A DNA stretch of 64,000 bases from NCBI RefSeq assembly GCF_000315425.1, contig NZ_JH992924.1, positions 1,070,971 to 1,134,970 of the forward strand. Direction: 5' to 3'. The DNA comes from Massilia timonae CCUG 45783 (GTDB taxonomy: Bacteria > Pseudomonadota > Gammaproteobacteria > Burkholderiales > Burkholderiaceae_D). The notes under the pieces were generated by a model, which was not told where the DNA came from, ran no database searches, and worked only from the letters and a program-made list of their open reading frames with translations. The translations under genes were made by a program, and so were the position numbers. Below are positions 1 through 9,208 of the stretch, one piece after another (the first letter of the stretch is position 1; every line of letters starts with the position of its first letter).

Positions 1-487
1 TGGCGTTCGAGAGTTCTTCGCCGATCTGCGGCGGCAGCTCGATGTGGACCGAATCGTCGCCAGGGTGGATATTGACGCCGCCGGCGCCGATGGCGGGCGG
101 CTTGGGCGGCAGCGGCGGACGCGGCGCCTCGGGCGCATCCGGGTCCGCCGGGTCCGCCGGCGCCGCCGGCTCGGCAGGGTCCGCCGGCTCGGCCGCGCCG
201 CTGCGCGCACGGGTGCGCGGATTGAAGCGGATGCCGCTTTCGTCGATCAGGATGCTGGCTTCGCTGCGCCGCCCCGCCTCGCGCTCGGCGCGCGCGATCT
301 CTTCCTGGGCCGGGCCGTTGAACAGTTCTTCCTGCAGGATGCCGGCGGCGGTCAGGGTCAGGCAGGCGAACAGGAGGAATTTCCACCACGAGAGCTGGGT
401 AACCCAGGTCGCCACCGCGTCGAAGGCCCGGTAGAGCCACGACAGGATGCCCGTCAAATACTGTTGTGTCGAACTGCGTGCTTGCAT
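1..487 (-). CDS. Membrane-anchored protein with Pro/Ala-rich segment (partial, N-terminal part only)
   Basis: The reverse strand is open from an ATG at 487 to the window edge, so only about 162 N-terminal residues are present and the stop lies outside. Residues 1-40 hold Trp-rich amphipathic sequence, followed by a hydrophobic stretch (FLLFACLTLTAAGIL) that looks like one membrane segment. A charged Glu/Arg/Ala helix follows, then a low-complexity run built on repeated (A/E)PADP-like units around residues 100-130, then Pro-rich sequence. I do not recognise the family. A membrane anchor followed by a Pro/Ala linker would suit a protein reaching into the periplasm. The neighbouring gene diverges from it, so 488-753 should hold both promoters. 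I see no strong promoter match there. Confidence 0.6.
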   Translation of the reverse strand, partial: MQARSSTQQYLTGILSWLYRAFDAVATWVTQLSWWKFLLFACLTLTAAGILQEELFNGPAQEEIARAEREAGRRSEASILIDESGIRFNPRTRARSGAAEPADPAEPAAPADPADPDAPEAPRPPLPPKPPAIGAGGVNIHPGDDSVHIELPPQIGEELSNA

Positions 488-753
488 GGTCGTCAATCTT
501 GTCTGCCCATCGCCGGGGTGGCCGACGATGGAGCGTTGGAATGATGCAACTTTAACGCGCCGGGCGCGTCAGGGCCAGCCCCCTGCGACAGCCTGCAGGA
601 TTCGGGGAATGGACGGTGCGCATGCGCGGCAAATGATCGAACTCAACAGCTATTAATTAGAAACATTGCAAGGTAAGATGTTCCTCTCCGATGGCCGGGC
701 CTTTTGGCCACGTTCTGGGACCAATCACAACCGACGATGAAAGGGTGTGCTAG

Positions 754-1692
754 ATGTCCGCTATTCCCCACAAATTCCGCCTCGTGACCCGCAGCGACTT
801 CGACGGTCTCGTGTGCGCCGTGCTGCTCAGGCATCTCGACCTGATCGACGACATCCTGTTCGTCCATCCCAAGGACATGCAGGACGGCAAAATCGTGATC
901 ACCGCCCACGACATCACGACCAACCTGCCTTACGTCGCCGGCGCCCACCTGGTGTTCGACCATCACCTGTCGGAAACCATCCGCAATACCGGCCGCCGCG
1001 AGAATCACATCATCCACCCCGACGCGCCGTCGGCGGCGCGCGTGGTGTATGACCACTATGGCGGCGCGCGCACCTTCCCGGCCGCCTGGAACACCATGAT
1101 GGCGGCGGTCGACAAGGGCGACTCGGCGCGCTTCACGCGCGAGGAGGTGCTCGATCCGCAAGGCTGGGACCTGCTGAACTTCCTGATGGATGCGCGCACC
1201 GGCCTCGGACGCTTCCACGATTTCCGCATCTCCAACTACCAGCTCATGATGGACCTGATCGGCCACTGCGCCACCCAGGACATCGAACAATTGATGGCGC
1301 TGCCGGACGTCGTCGAACGCAGCACCCTGTACCGCGAGCACAGCGCGCGCTGCAAGGAACAGATCCGGCGCTGCGCCAGGGTCGAAGGCAACCTGGTGGT
1401 GCTCGACCTGCGGGGCGAATCCGTGATCTACGCCGGCAACCGCTTCATCATCTATGCGCTGTTCCCCGAGACGAACATCTCGATCCACGTGCTGTGGGGC
1501 GTGAAGCAGCAGAACACGGTGTTCGCCACCGGCAAGTCGATCCTCAACCGCACCTCGAACACGAATATCGGCGCGCTGATGCTGGAATACGGCGGGGGCG
1601 GGCACGAGAACGCCGGCACCTGCCAGGTGGACAATGAATTGGCCGAAGAGGTGCTGGGGGCGCTCATCAAGCGCATCACCAGCGAAGGCTGA
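754..1692 (+). CDS. DHH-family phosphoesterase (exopolyphosphatase-like)
   Basis: This 312-residue protein looks like a DHH-superfamily phosphohydrolase. Near the N-terminus is a SDFDG motif (residues 14-18), and the DHH signature itself is at residues 69-71. The C-terminal part has the glycine-rich EYGGGGH segment typical of the DHHA1 substrate-binding domain. Such proteins hydrolyse phosphodiester or phosphoanhydride bonds with bound Mn2+; members include RecJ, NrnA and PPX1-type exopolyphosphatases. The substrate cannot be fixed from the sequence; short oligonucleotides, cyclic-dinucleotide breakdown products or polyphosphate are all possible. There is no signal peptide, so it is cytoplasmic. 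The ATG at 754 is preceded by an AAGGG ribosome-binding site at 741-745. It converges on the downstream GGDEF/EAL gene with only 15 bp between them. Confidence 0.75.
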   Translation: MSAIPHKFRLVTRSDFDGLVCAVLLRHLDLIDDILFVHPKDMQDGKIVITAHDITTNLPYVAGAHLVFDHHLSETIRNTGRRENHIIHPDAPSAARVVYDHYGGARTFPAAWNTMMAAVDKGDSARFTREEVLDPQGWDLLNFLMDARTGLGRFHDFRISNYQLMMDLIGHCATQDIEQLMALPDVVERSTLYREHSARCKEQIRRCARVEGNLVVLDLRGESVIYAGNRFIIYALFPETNISIHVLWGVKQQNTVFATGKSILNRTSNTNIGALMLEYGGGGHENAGTCQVDNELAEEVLGALIKRITSEG

Positions 1693-1707
1693 CGCCGCCG
1701 CGCGAAG

Positions 1708-4050
1708 TCACCGCTGCGCCAGCATCCGGCACGCGGCCTCGGCGGATAAGGGCTCGCTGAACCACTGGCCCTGCATCTGGTCGCAGCCATGGCTGCGCAG
1801 GAACTCCACCTGCGCCTCGGTCTCGACCGCTTCGCCGACCACCGTGATGTCGAGGTTGCGGCCGATGTCGATCAGGGCCTTGGCCAGCGAGCCGCCTCGG
1901 CCGTGGTCGGCGATATTGTGCACCGCCGCCTTCGACAGCTTGACCTGGCGCACCGACAGCTGCTGCAGGAAGTTCAGGTCGGAGATGCCGCGCCCGAACT
2001 GGTCGATCGACAGCATGGCGCCGACGTCGCGCAGCTGGGCCGCCAGGTCGCGTCCCAGTCCCGGATTCCGGATCAGGTCGGCCTCGGGGATCTCGATCTC
2101 GAGGGCGCCGGGCGGCAGGCCGTAGCGCGACATGCGTTCGGCGATGCCGGCGATGAAGGTGGGCCGGCTGTATTCGCGGTGCGAGACATTGACCGCCACC
2201 GGCAGCGCGGTATAGCCGGCATGGCGCAGCTCGCGCGCGAAGGCGCAGGCCCGGTCCAGCACCCGGTTGCCGATCTCGACGATCAGTCCGCTTTCCTCGG
2301 CCTCGGCCAGGAAGGCCGCCGGCAGCATCACCCCGTGTTCGGGATGGCGCCAGCGCAGCAGCGCCTCGAAGCCGCGCACCTTGCCGCTGCGCGCGTCCAT
2401 GCGCGGCTGGAACAGCAGGAACAGTTCGTCGTCGTCGAGCGCGCTCTTCATATTGCCGGCCAGGATCGCGCGCGCCTCGCTGGCCGAGCGCATTTCGGTG
2501 GAATAGAAATGCACGCCGCCGCCATTGTTCTTGGCCCGGTACATGGCCATGTCGGCCGCGCGCACCAGGTCGGCCGAGGTGCGCCCGTCGTGCGGGAAGG
2601 CCGCCACGCCCAGGCTGGCGCCGACCGGGATTTCGCTGCCGCCGAAGGCCACCGGCATGGTCAGCGCACGGCGCACGCGCTCGACCATGCGCAGGGTGTA
2701 GCGCAGGCTGGGCTGGTCGACCAGCACCATCACGAACTCGTCGCCCGACAGGCGCGCCACCGTGTCGCTGTCACGCACGGTGGCCTGCAGGCGCCGCGCC
2801 ACCACCTTCAGCACCGCGTCGCCGGCGTCGTGGCCGAAGGTGTCGTTGATGGTTTTAAAGTTGTCGAGGTCAATCAGCACGGCCGCCACCAGCGTCTGGT
2901 GGCGCTGGGCCAGGTGCACCGCGTGATCGAGCCGGTCCCATAGCAGCGTGCGGTTGGCCAGGCCCGTCAGGCTGTCGTGGTTGACCTCGTGCTCGAGGCG
3001 GTCGGCGCGCTGCTTGCTGGCGGTGACGTCGACCAGGATGCCGACGAAGTGGGTCACCTGGCCATTGTCGTCGTGCACCGGCGTGATGTTCAGGTCGTTC
3101 CAGAACAGTTCGCCGTTCTTGCGCAGGTTGCGCAGCACCACGTGGACCGAGCGCTGCTCGTGCAGCGCCTGGCGCATCCGGTTGCGCTCGTCCCCATCCA
3201 GCCCGGGCGCGGCCATGAAGCGCGGATCGCGGCCGATGATCTCGTCGGCCGCGTAGCCGGTGATGCGTTCGAAGGCCGGGTTGACGTATTCGGTCGGATG
3301 GTCGGGGCCGCCGTTATGCGCGATGATCACGCCGTTGCTCGCCGCGCCCAGGGCCCGCTTGTACAGGTGCAGCTGGCGCTCGCGCGCGCGGCGCTTGGAG
3401 ATGTCGATGCCCATGCCGAACAGGTACTGACCGCCGTTGCAGTCGATGCGGGCGCCGCGCAGCAGCACGGGAGTTTCGCGTCCGCTGCGCGAGACGTAAT
3501 CGACTTCCATCTCGAGTTCGACATTGTCGTCGAACATGCGGTGGACCTTGTCGATGAATTCGCCCCGGTCGCGCGGGTCGAGCATATCGAAAGCATTGGC
3601 CGTCGCCAATTCTTCCGGCATCATTTCACAGACGCGTTCGAGGTTGTGGTTCCACATCAGGATGCGGCCTTCGCGGTCCAGGATGTAGAAGGTCCCCGGC
3701 AACAGATCGACCACGTCCTTCAGCGCGGTGGCGCCGAGGCGCTCGGCATCGGACAGGGCAGGGGTTGCCGGAATCACGGTGACGCTGTAGCCGCGCGCCG
3801 CGCCGCTTGCATCGAGCTGGGCCGCGAGCGTGACGCTGGCCGCGCGCCCCGCCGGCAACGCGAGCCGGGCGGCGCCGGCCTCGAGCAGCTCGGGCCAGGG
3901 CGGCGCGCCCAGCAACTGCGCGGCGTCCCGGCCGAGGGCATCCGCCGCCGCCAGGCCGAACAGTGCGGCGCATTGGGGGTTCCAGGTGATGATCGTACCT
4001 GCGTCGTCGGCCAGGAAACTGGCCTGCTCGGAGGGGTCGAACGCTGACAT
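1708..4050 (-). CDS. PAS-PAS-GGDEF-EAL protein with degenerate EAL domain
   Basis: A 780-residue cytoplasmic c-di-GMP signalling protein. An N-terminal PAS-like region is followed by at least two further PAS/PAC modules, a GGDEF domain and a C-terminal EAL domain. The cyclase signature reads SGDEF in VARLSGDEF, a variant also found in active cyclases. The EAL domain keeps EALLRW, the NxS asparagine (VAVNVSH), the Glu of the ELTES-like motif (EIPEA) and a late QG. However, the DDFG motif reads DQFG and the usual KID motif reads KLS, so an acidic metal ligand is missing. Phosphodiesterase activity is therefore doubtful; the domain may bind c-di-GMP or regulate the cyclase. I chose the ATG at 4050 because GAAAGG lies 9 nt upstream; an in-frame start 21 nt earlier is possible. 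There are no transmembrane segments. Confidence 0.85.
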   Translation of the reverse strand: MSAFDPSEQASFLADDAGTIITWNPQCAALFGLAAADALGRDAAQLLGAPPWPELLEAGAARLALPAGRAASVTLAAQLDASGAARGYSVTVIPATPALSDAERLGATALKDVVDLLPGTFYILDREGRILMWNHNLERVCEMMPEELATANAFDMLDPRDRGEFIDKVHRMFDDNVELEMEVDYVSRSGRETPVLLRGARIDCNGGQYLFGMGIDISKRRARERQLHLYKRALGAASNGVIIAHNGGPDHPTEYVNPAFERITGYAADEIIGRDPRFMAAPGLDGDERNRMRQALHEQRSVHVVLRNLRKNGELFWNDLNITPVHDDNGQVTHFVGILVDVTASKQRADRLEHEVNHDSLTGLANRTLLWDRLDHAVHLAQRHQTLVAAVLIDLDNFKTINDTFGHDAGDAVLKVVARRLQATVRDSDTVARLSGDEFVMVLVDQPSLRYTLRMVERVRRALTMPVAFGGSEIPVGASLGVAAFPHDGRTSADLVRAADMAMYRAKNNGGGVHFYSTEMRSASEARAILAGNMKSALDDDELFLLFQPRMDARSGKVRGFEALLRWRHPEHGVMLPAAFLAEAEESGLIVEIGNRVLDRACAFARELRHAGYTALPVAVNVSHREYSRPTFIAGIAERMSRYGLPPGALEIEIPEADLIRNPGLGRDLAAQLRDVGAMLSIDQFGRGISDLNFLQQLSVRQVKLSKAAVHNIADHGRGGSLAKALIDIGRNLDITVVGEAVETEAQVEFLRSHGCDQMQGQWFSEPLSAEAACRMLAQR

Positions 4051-4144
4051 GTCGGGCCGCCTTTCTCGCAACGGAGCGCGTGCCGCTGCGGCCCGCGCTT
4101 GCGTGAAGCCAGCTTACACCTGTTCCGAATTCACTTGGCAAGCG

Positions 4145-5026
4145 TTACGTGCCGTGCGCAACAGGGGCGGGCGCCAGGCGCCATGGATGCGTGTACACCA
4201 CGTGGCGGTCGCCGCGCACGAAGCCGGCCAGAGTCAGTCCGGCGCGGTCCGCCAGCCGCACCGCCATCGCGGTCGGGGCCGAGATGGCGGCCAGCAAGCC
4301 AATGCCGGCGCGCGTCGCTTTCTGCACCATCTCGAAGCTGGCGCGGCTGGTGACGAGCGCAAAGCCGGCGCCGGCATCGATGTCCGCGCGCGCCAGCGCG
4401 CCGACCAGCTTATCCAATGCGTTGTGGCGGCCCACGTCTTCGCGCACCAGCAGCAGGCGGCCGTCGCGGTCGGCCCAGCCGGCCGCATGCATGGCGCCGG
4501 TGGCCTGGTGCAGGCGCTGCTGGCCGGACATGGCGGCCATGGCGCGCTGCAGCACTTGCGGCGCGAACGGGCCGGTCGTCTGGCAGATGGCGCCGTCGCG
4601 CGGGTCGTGCGGCGCCATCTCGCGCTCGAACCAGGCCAGGCTGTCGATGCCGCACAGGCCGCAGCCGGTCTTGCCCAGGCGTGCGCGCCGCGTTGCCTTC
4701 AGGCGCGCCATGGCGCCGGGCGCGATGTCGATGGCCAGCGCGATGCCGTACGGGCCGGCCTCGACCTCGACTTCACGCACGTCGCGCGCCGCGCGGACGA
4801 TGCGTTCGGACAGCGAGAAGCCGACGGCGAAGTCTTCCAGGTCTTGCGGCGACGCCAGCATCACGGCGTGGCTGATGCCGTTGTAGACCAGCGCCACCGG
4901 CACTTCCTCGGCCAGCAGTTCGCTGCCGTCGTCGAGCACGCCGTCGCGCCAGCTTGCCGCCGGCACACGGCTGGCCAGCGCGAATGCCGTGTCGCCAGCC
5001 TCGGCGAAAGAAGCGCGCGCGTTCAT
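4145..5026 (-). CDS. fdhD: Formate dehydrogenase accessory sulfurtransferase FdhD
   Basis: A 293-residue FdhD protein, which carries sulfur from a cysteine desulfurase to the molybdenum cofactor of formate dehydrogenases; without it the enzyme stays inactive. Diagnostic sequences are the CGLCG loop, which contains the sulfur-carrying CxxC pair, then EDVGRHNALDKLVG and SRASFEMVQKA, all in family order. The start at 5026 is chosen because its ATG overlaps the TGA of the upstream dehydrogenase gene (ATGA), which implies translational coupling. A longer in-frame reading exists, but its extra 35 residues are Arg-rich out-of-frame dehydrogenase sequence. Coupling to the only visible client enzyme fits dosage-matched maturation. 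It acts in the cytoplasm. Confidence 0.93.
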   Translation of the reverse strand: MNARASFAEAGDTAFALASRVPAASWRDGVLDDGSELLAEEVPVALVYNGISHAVMLASPQDLEDFAVGFSLSERIVRAARDVREVEVEAGPYGIALAIDIAPGAMARLKATRRARLGKTGCGLCGIDSLAWFEREMAPHDPRDGAICQTTGPFAPQVLQRAMAAMSGQQRLHQATGAMHAAGWADRDGRLLLVREDVGRHNALDKLVGALARADIDAGAGFALVTSRASFEMVQKATRAGIGLLAAISAPTAMAVRLADRAGLTLAGFVRGDRHVVYTHPWRLAPAPVAHGT

Positions 5027-7332
5027 GGGGCCGCCACGGCGGCGGCGCGCTCGAGCAGCACGTCGATCGACTTGGCCGCCGGCACCTTGCTTTCCTTCGC
5101 GTGGTGCCACAGCGGAATCAGGGGATTGCACTCCGGGTAGTAGCCGGCGATGCAGCCGGGCGGCACGTCGTAGGGCACGATCTGCAGGCCGTCGACGCGG
5201 CGCTCGACGCCGTCGTCGCTGTTCGTGCGCAGCGCCACCACGTCGCCTTGTCGCAAGCCATGGCGCGCCATGTCGGCCTCGCTCATGAACAGCACCATGC
5301 GGCTGCCGTGCACGCCGCGGAAGCGGTCGTCATTGCTGTAGATCGTGGTGTTGAACTGGCCATCGCTGCGGATCGTGAACAGGCGCAGCACACCCGCGCC
5401 GCCATCCATGTCGGGGTTGCCCGGTAGTTCGTCCGGCGTCGTGAACTCGGCCTTGCCGCTCGGGGTCTTCCAGATCCGTTCGGCGGCGGCGAGCGGCTTG
5501 CGGAAACCGCCCGGCGTCCACATCCGTTCGTTGAAGTCGTGGAAGATCTCGGGGAAGGTGACGCCCATGGCGTCGCGCACCTTGCCGTAGTCGGCCACCC
5601 AGGCATCCCAGTCGACGCGCGGGTTCGGATCGAGCGTGGCCTTGGCGATGCCGGCCACGATGGCGGGCTCGGACAGCAGGGTCGCCGCGACCGGCTCGGC
5701 CATGCCGCGCGAACCGTGCATGCACGAGGTGCTGTCCTCGACCGTCACCGCCTGCGCTCCCGAACGCTGGCGGTCGATCTCGATCCGTCCCAGGCAGGGC
5801 AGCAGGTAGGCAGCCTTGCCGTGGATGACGTGATTGCGGTTGAGCTTGGTGGCCACCTGCACCGTCAGCGGCAGCGCGCGCCACGCCGCTTCCATCAGGC
5901 GGGTTTCCGGCACCGCGCGCAGGAAGTTGCCGCCCAGGCCAATGAAGGCTTGCAGCTCGTGCTTGAGGATCGCTTCGCAGGCATCGACGGTGGTCAATCC
6001 CTCGTCGCGCGGCGGCTCGAAACCGTACTGCTCCTTGAGTTGATCGAGCGGGGCGAGCTCGGGCTTCTCGGTGATGCCGACCGTGCGCTGGCCCTGCACG
6101 TTGGAGTGGCCGCGCACCGGGCAGATGCCGGCCCCGGGCTTGCCGATATTGCCGCGCAAGAGCAGCAGGTTGACCAGCATGGTCACGTTCTGCACGCCGT
6201 TGCGGTGCTGGGTCAGGCCCATGCCGTACACGCCCATCGCGGCGCCGGCCTTGCAATACACTTCGGCCGCCTGTTCGAGCGCGGCGCGCGGCAAGCCCGC
6301 TTCGCGCTCGATCGCGTCCCAGCCGCAGGCGCGCACGGCGCGCTCGAATGCGTCGAAGCCGTGGGTGTGTTCCTGGATGAAGGCGACGTCGATCACGCGC
6401 TGCGCGCCGCTTTCCCGGGCGACGTCGTCCAGCGCGAAGATGACCTTGCACATGCCCATGATGGCGGCCGTGTCGCCGCCCGGCCTGATCTGGTGGTACT
6501 GGGTGCTGATCACGGTCTCGTGCCCGGTGAGCATCTCGAGCGGCGATTGCGGGTTGGTGAAGCTCACCAGGCCGCGCTCGCGCAAGGGGTTGAAGGTAAT
6601 GATCGGCACGTCGCGTCCGCGCGCTTCCTGCAGCTGGTGCAGCATGCGCGGGCTGTTCACGCCCACGTTCTGGCCGAAGAACAGGATGCAGTCGGTGTGC
6701 TTGAAGTCGTTCAGGCCCACCGTGCCGACGCCGACGCCGATGGTCTTTTGCAGGCCGACCGAGGTGCTTTCGTGGCACATATTCGAGCTGTCCGGCAGGT
6801 TGTTGTTGCCGTACATGCGCGCCAGCAGCTGGTACATGTACGAGGTTTCCAGCGAGGCGCGGCCGGAGGCATAGAACACGACCTGCTTGCGATCGCAGGC
6901 GCGCAAGTGGGCGCCGATCTCGGCGAACGCGACTTCCCACTCGACCGGGCGGTACTTGTCGCTGGCGGGATCGTAGCGCAGCGGCGCCGTCAGGCGGCCG
7001 TGGTCTTCCAGCGCGTGGTCGCTCCAGCCTTCCAGTTCGGTGAGCGTGTGGCGGTCGAAGAAATCGGGGCCGATTGCCTTGGTCGTGGTTTCCCAGGCGG
7101 TGGCCTTGGCGCCGCTGGAACAGAACTCGAAAGGATGCGGGTCGGCCGGCTTGGCCCAGGCGCAGCTGACGCAGGCATAGCCGTCCGGCTTGTTCTGCTT
7201 GAGCAGCAGGCGCGTGTCCTTCAGCACCACGTTCTGGCCGGTCAGGGCGTTCTTGACGTCGTCCACCGAGCCCCAGCCGCCGGCAGGCATGGTGGCGGGT
7301 TCGACGCGGACGGTTTTCTGTTGATTGCTCAT
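5023..7332 (-). CDS. YdeP-type molybdopterin oxidoreductase (formate dehydrogenase alpha-like)
   Basis: A 769-residue molybdopterin-dependent oxidoreductase of the FdhF/YdeP type. These are single-subunit, cofactor-binding proteins related to formate dehydrogenase. Near the N-terminus three cysteines stand at residues 54, 57 and 71 (CVSC then FEFC), fewer than the four of a classical FdhF [4Fe-4S] site. The segment SSNMCHESTSVGL is at the position where formate dehydrogenases place the Mo-ligand Cys/Sec. Glycine-rich MGD-binding segments (FFGQNVGVNSPRM, IGLGGNFLRAVPET) follow. There is no Tat signal, so it is cytoplasmic. The coupled fdhD gene supports a role needing sulfurated Mo cofactor. 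Formate oxidation is likely but not proven; YdeP of E. coli is linked to acid resistance. Start ATG at 7332. Confidence 0.85.
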   Translation of the reverse strand: MSNQQKTVRVEPATMPAGGWGSVDDVKNALTGQNVVLKDTRLLLKQNKPDGYACVSCAWAKPADPHPFEFCSSGAKATAWETTTKAIGPDFFDRHTLTELEGWSDHALEDHGRLTAPLRYDPASDKYRPVEWEVAFAEIGAHLRACDRKQVVFYASGRASLETSYMYQLLARMYGNNNLPDSSNMCHESTSVGLQKTIGVGVGTVGLNDFKHTDCILFFGQNVGVNSPRMLHQLQEARGRDVPIITFNPLRERGLVSFTNPQSPLEMLTGHETVISTQYHQIRPGGDTAAIMGMCKVIFALDDVARESGAQRVIDVAFIQEHTHGFDAFERAVRACGWDAIEREAGLPRAALEQAAEVYCKAGAAMGVYGMGLTQHRNGVQNVTMLVNLLLLRGNIGKPGAGICPVRGHSNVQGQRTVGITEKPELAPLDQLKEQYGFEPPRDEGLTTVDACEAILKHELQAFIGLGGNFLRAVPETRLMEAAWRALPLTVQVATKLNRNHVIHGKAAYLLPCLGRIEIDRQRSGAQAVTVEDSTSCMHGSRGMAEPVAATLLSEPAIVAGIAKATLDPNPRVDWDAWVADYGKVRDAMGVTFPEIFHDFNERMWTPGGFRKPLAAAERIWKTPSGKAEFTTPDELPGNPDMDGGAGVLRLFTIRSDGQFNTTIYSNDDRFRGVHGSRMVLFMSEADMARHGLRQGDVVALRTNSDDGVERRVDGLQIVPYDVPPGCIAGYYPECNPLIPLWHHAKESKVPAAKSIDVLLERAAAVAAP

Positions 7333-7439
7333 GGGCTCTCCCTGCTGGTGGAAGGGCTACCGTAGCCGCCACCGGAGCCGACTCTCGGTGCGTCCGCGCA
7401 CATTGACGCGCATCTTGAACAAATGGCGGGTCATTTGGA

Positions 7440-7581
7440 GGGCGACAAGCTTCAGCGGTGGCTGACTGGAAGTGCGATTATAGCCAAATACCTATCGTTT
7501 CTATAAAGATAATTGATTTCATAAATAACATACTCATCTATAAGATAGCTATCTCGACTTGAACTTAAATAGGTTTTGACT
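7440..7581 (+). promoter_or_regulatory. AT-rich catalase promoter region with palindrome
   Basis: This gap is strikingly AT-rich against the surrounding GC-rich DNA. It contains several ATAG/CTAT half-sites (for example ATAG at 7480s, CTAT at 7490s and 7501) and a perfect 12-bp palindrome AGATAGCTATCT at 7543-7554. ATAG...CTAT half-sites are the core of OxyR binding sites in many proteobacteria, and the downstream gene is a catalase, so peroxide control by OxyR is a reasonable inference. The half-site spacing does not match the full OxyR consensus exactly. Confidence 0.5.
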
Positions 7582-9129
7582 ATGAGCTATGCTTTACCTT
7601 CCGCTGGGCGCCTGGCCCTGTGCGCACTGACCCTGACTGCCGGCGCCATGGCGCTGGCCCAGGGCGCCTATGCCCAGACGCTGACCAAGGACAATGGCGC
7701 TCCGGTTGGCGACAACCAGAACAGCCAGACCGCCGGTCCCGGCGGTCCGACCCTGCTGCAGGACGTGCACCTGATCCAGAAGCTGCAGCGCTTCGACCGC
7801 GAGCGCATCCCGGAACGCGTGGTGCACGCGACCGGCACCGGCGCCCACGGCAGCTTCGTCGTCACCGATGACTTGTCGGACTTGACCAAGGCCAAGATGT
7901 TCAAGCGCGATACCGTGACCCCGGTGTTCGTGCGCTTCTCGACCGTGATCCCGAGCCGCTCGGGCGCGGAAACCGTGCGCGACCCGCGCGGCTTCGCCAC
8001 CAAGTTCTACACCCAGGAAGGTAACTGGGACCTGGTCGGCAACAACCTGCCGATCTTCTTCATCCGCGACGCGATCAAGTTCCCGGACATGATCCACGCG
8101 CTGAAGCCGGACCCGGTCACCAATGTGCAAGAACCCGAGCGCGTGTTCGACTTCTTCTCGCACGTACCGGAAGCGACCGCCATGCTGACCCGCGTGTATT
8201 CGAACTACGGCACGCCGGCCAACTACCGCCAGATGGACGGCAGCAGCGTGCACGCACTCAAGCTGGTCAACGCCAAGGGTGAATATGTGTACGCCAAGTT
8301 CGCCTGGAAATCGCAGCAGGGCGAGCGCAACCTGCGTCCGCAAGAGATCCCGCTGATCCAGGGCAAGAGCACCGCCCACGCCACGGTCGACCTGTACGAA
8401 TCGATCAAGGCTGGCAAGTTCCCGCGCTGGGACCTGACCGTGCAGGTGCTCAAGCCGCAAGAGCTGGACAAGTTCGACTTCGACCCGCTGGATGCGACCA
8501 AGATCTGGCCCGGCATCCCGGAGCGCAAGGTCGGCACCATGACCCTGGACCGCGTGCCTGACAACTTCTTCGAAGCGACCGAGCAAGTCGCAATGGCGCC
8601 GGGTAACCTGGTGCCGGGCATCGAGCCTTCGGAAGACCGCATGCTGCAGGGCCGTCTGTTCTCGTACATCGACACCCAGCACCACCGCCTGGGCGCGAAC
8701 TTCCAGTCGCTGCCGATCAACAAGCCGCTGGTACCGGTGCGTAATCACCAGCAAGATGGCCAGGGCAATATCGATGGCCGCAAGGGCACGGTGAATTACC
8801 AGCCGAGCCGTCTGGCGCCGCTGGTCGAGGACCCGAACGCACGCTCGAGCAACCTGCCGCTGACCGGCACCACCCAGCAGCAGCGCATCGCCAAGACGCT
8901 GAACTTCCGCCAGGCCGGCGAGTTCTACCGCTCGCTGAGCAGCCAGGACCGTGACGACCTGATCGTCAACCTGTCGGGCGACCTGAAGCGCGTGCAGAAC
9001 GTCGAGACCCGCGAGACCATGCTGTCGCACTTCTGGAAGGCTGACGCCGACTACGGCAAGCGCCTGGTGAAGGCGGTGGGCGGAGATCCGGCGAAGATCG
9101 CGGCGCTGGCCGCAGCGCTGAAAGAATAA
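7582..9129 (+). CDS. Periplasmic monofunctional heme catalase
   Basis: A 515-residue clade-type heme catalase that converts hydrogen peroxide to water and oxygen. Catalytic residues are visible: His82 in RVVHATGTGAHG, the distal Asn of DLVGNN (154/155), and the heme-ligand Tyr362 in RLFSYIDTQHHRLG. An N-terminal hydrophobic segment ending in AQGAYAQ looks like a Sec signal peptide, so the enzyme is probably periplasmic; many related catalases are cytoplasmic. The ATG at 7582 is preferred; an in-frame TTG six bases upstream is less likely, and AGG at 7571-7573 is a weak ribosome-binding site. It is transcribed from the AT-rich region with OxyR-like half-sites. The gene stands alone; the next gene is 79 bp downstream with its own ribosome-binding site. 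Confidence 0.93.
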   Translation: MSYALPSAGRLALCALTLTAGAMALAQGAYAQTLTKDNGAPVGDNQNSQTAGPGGPTLLQDVHLIQKLQRFDRERIPERVVHATGTGAHGSFVVTDDLSDLTKAKMFKRDTVTPVFVRFSTVIPSRSGAETVRDPRGFATKFYTQEGNWDLVGNNLPIFFIRDAIKFPDMIHALKPDPVTNVQEPERVFDFFSHVPEATAMLTRVYSNYGTPANYRQMDGSSVHALKLVNAKGEYVYAKFAWKSQQGERNLRPQEIPLIQGKSTAHATVDLYESIKAGKFPRWDLTVQVLKPQELDKFDFDPLDATKIWPGIPERKVGTMTLDRVPDNFFEATEQVAMAPGNLVPGIEPSEDRMLQGRLFSYIDTQHHRLGANFQSLPINKPLVPVRNHQQDGQGNIDGRKGTVNYQPSRLAPLVEDPNARSSNLPLTGTTQQQRIAKTLNFRQAGEFYRSLSSQDRDDLIVNLSGDLKRVQNVETRETMLSHFWKADADYGKRLVKAVGGDPAKIAALAAALKE

Positions 9130-9208
9130 GCGCGACTTACCCGCATCGCATTGCATCGTGATGGGCGGAAAGGCAATATCGAAGGTCCGCATACTGCAAA
9201 GGACCTTC

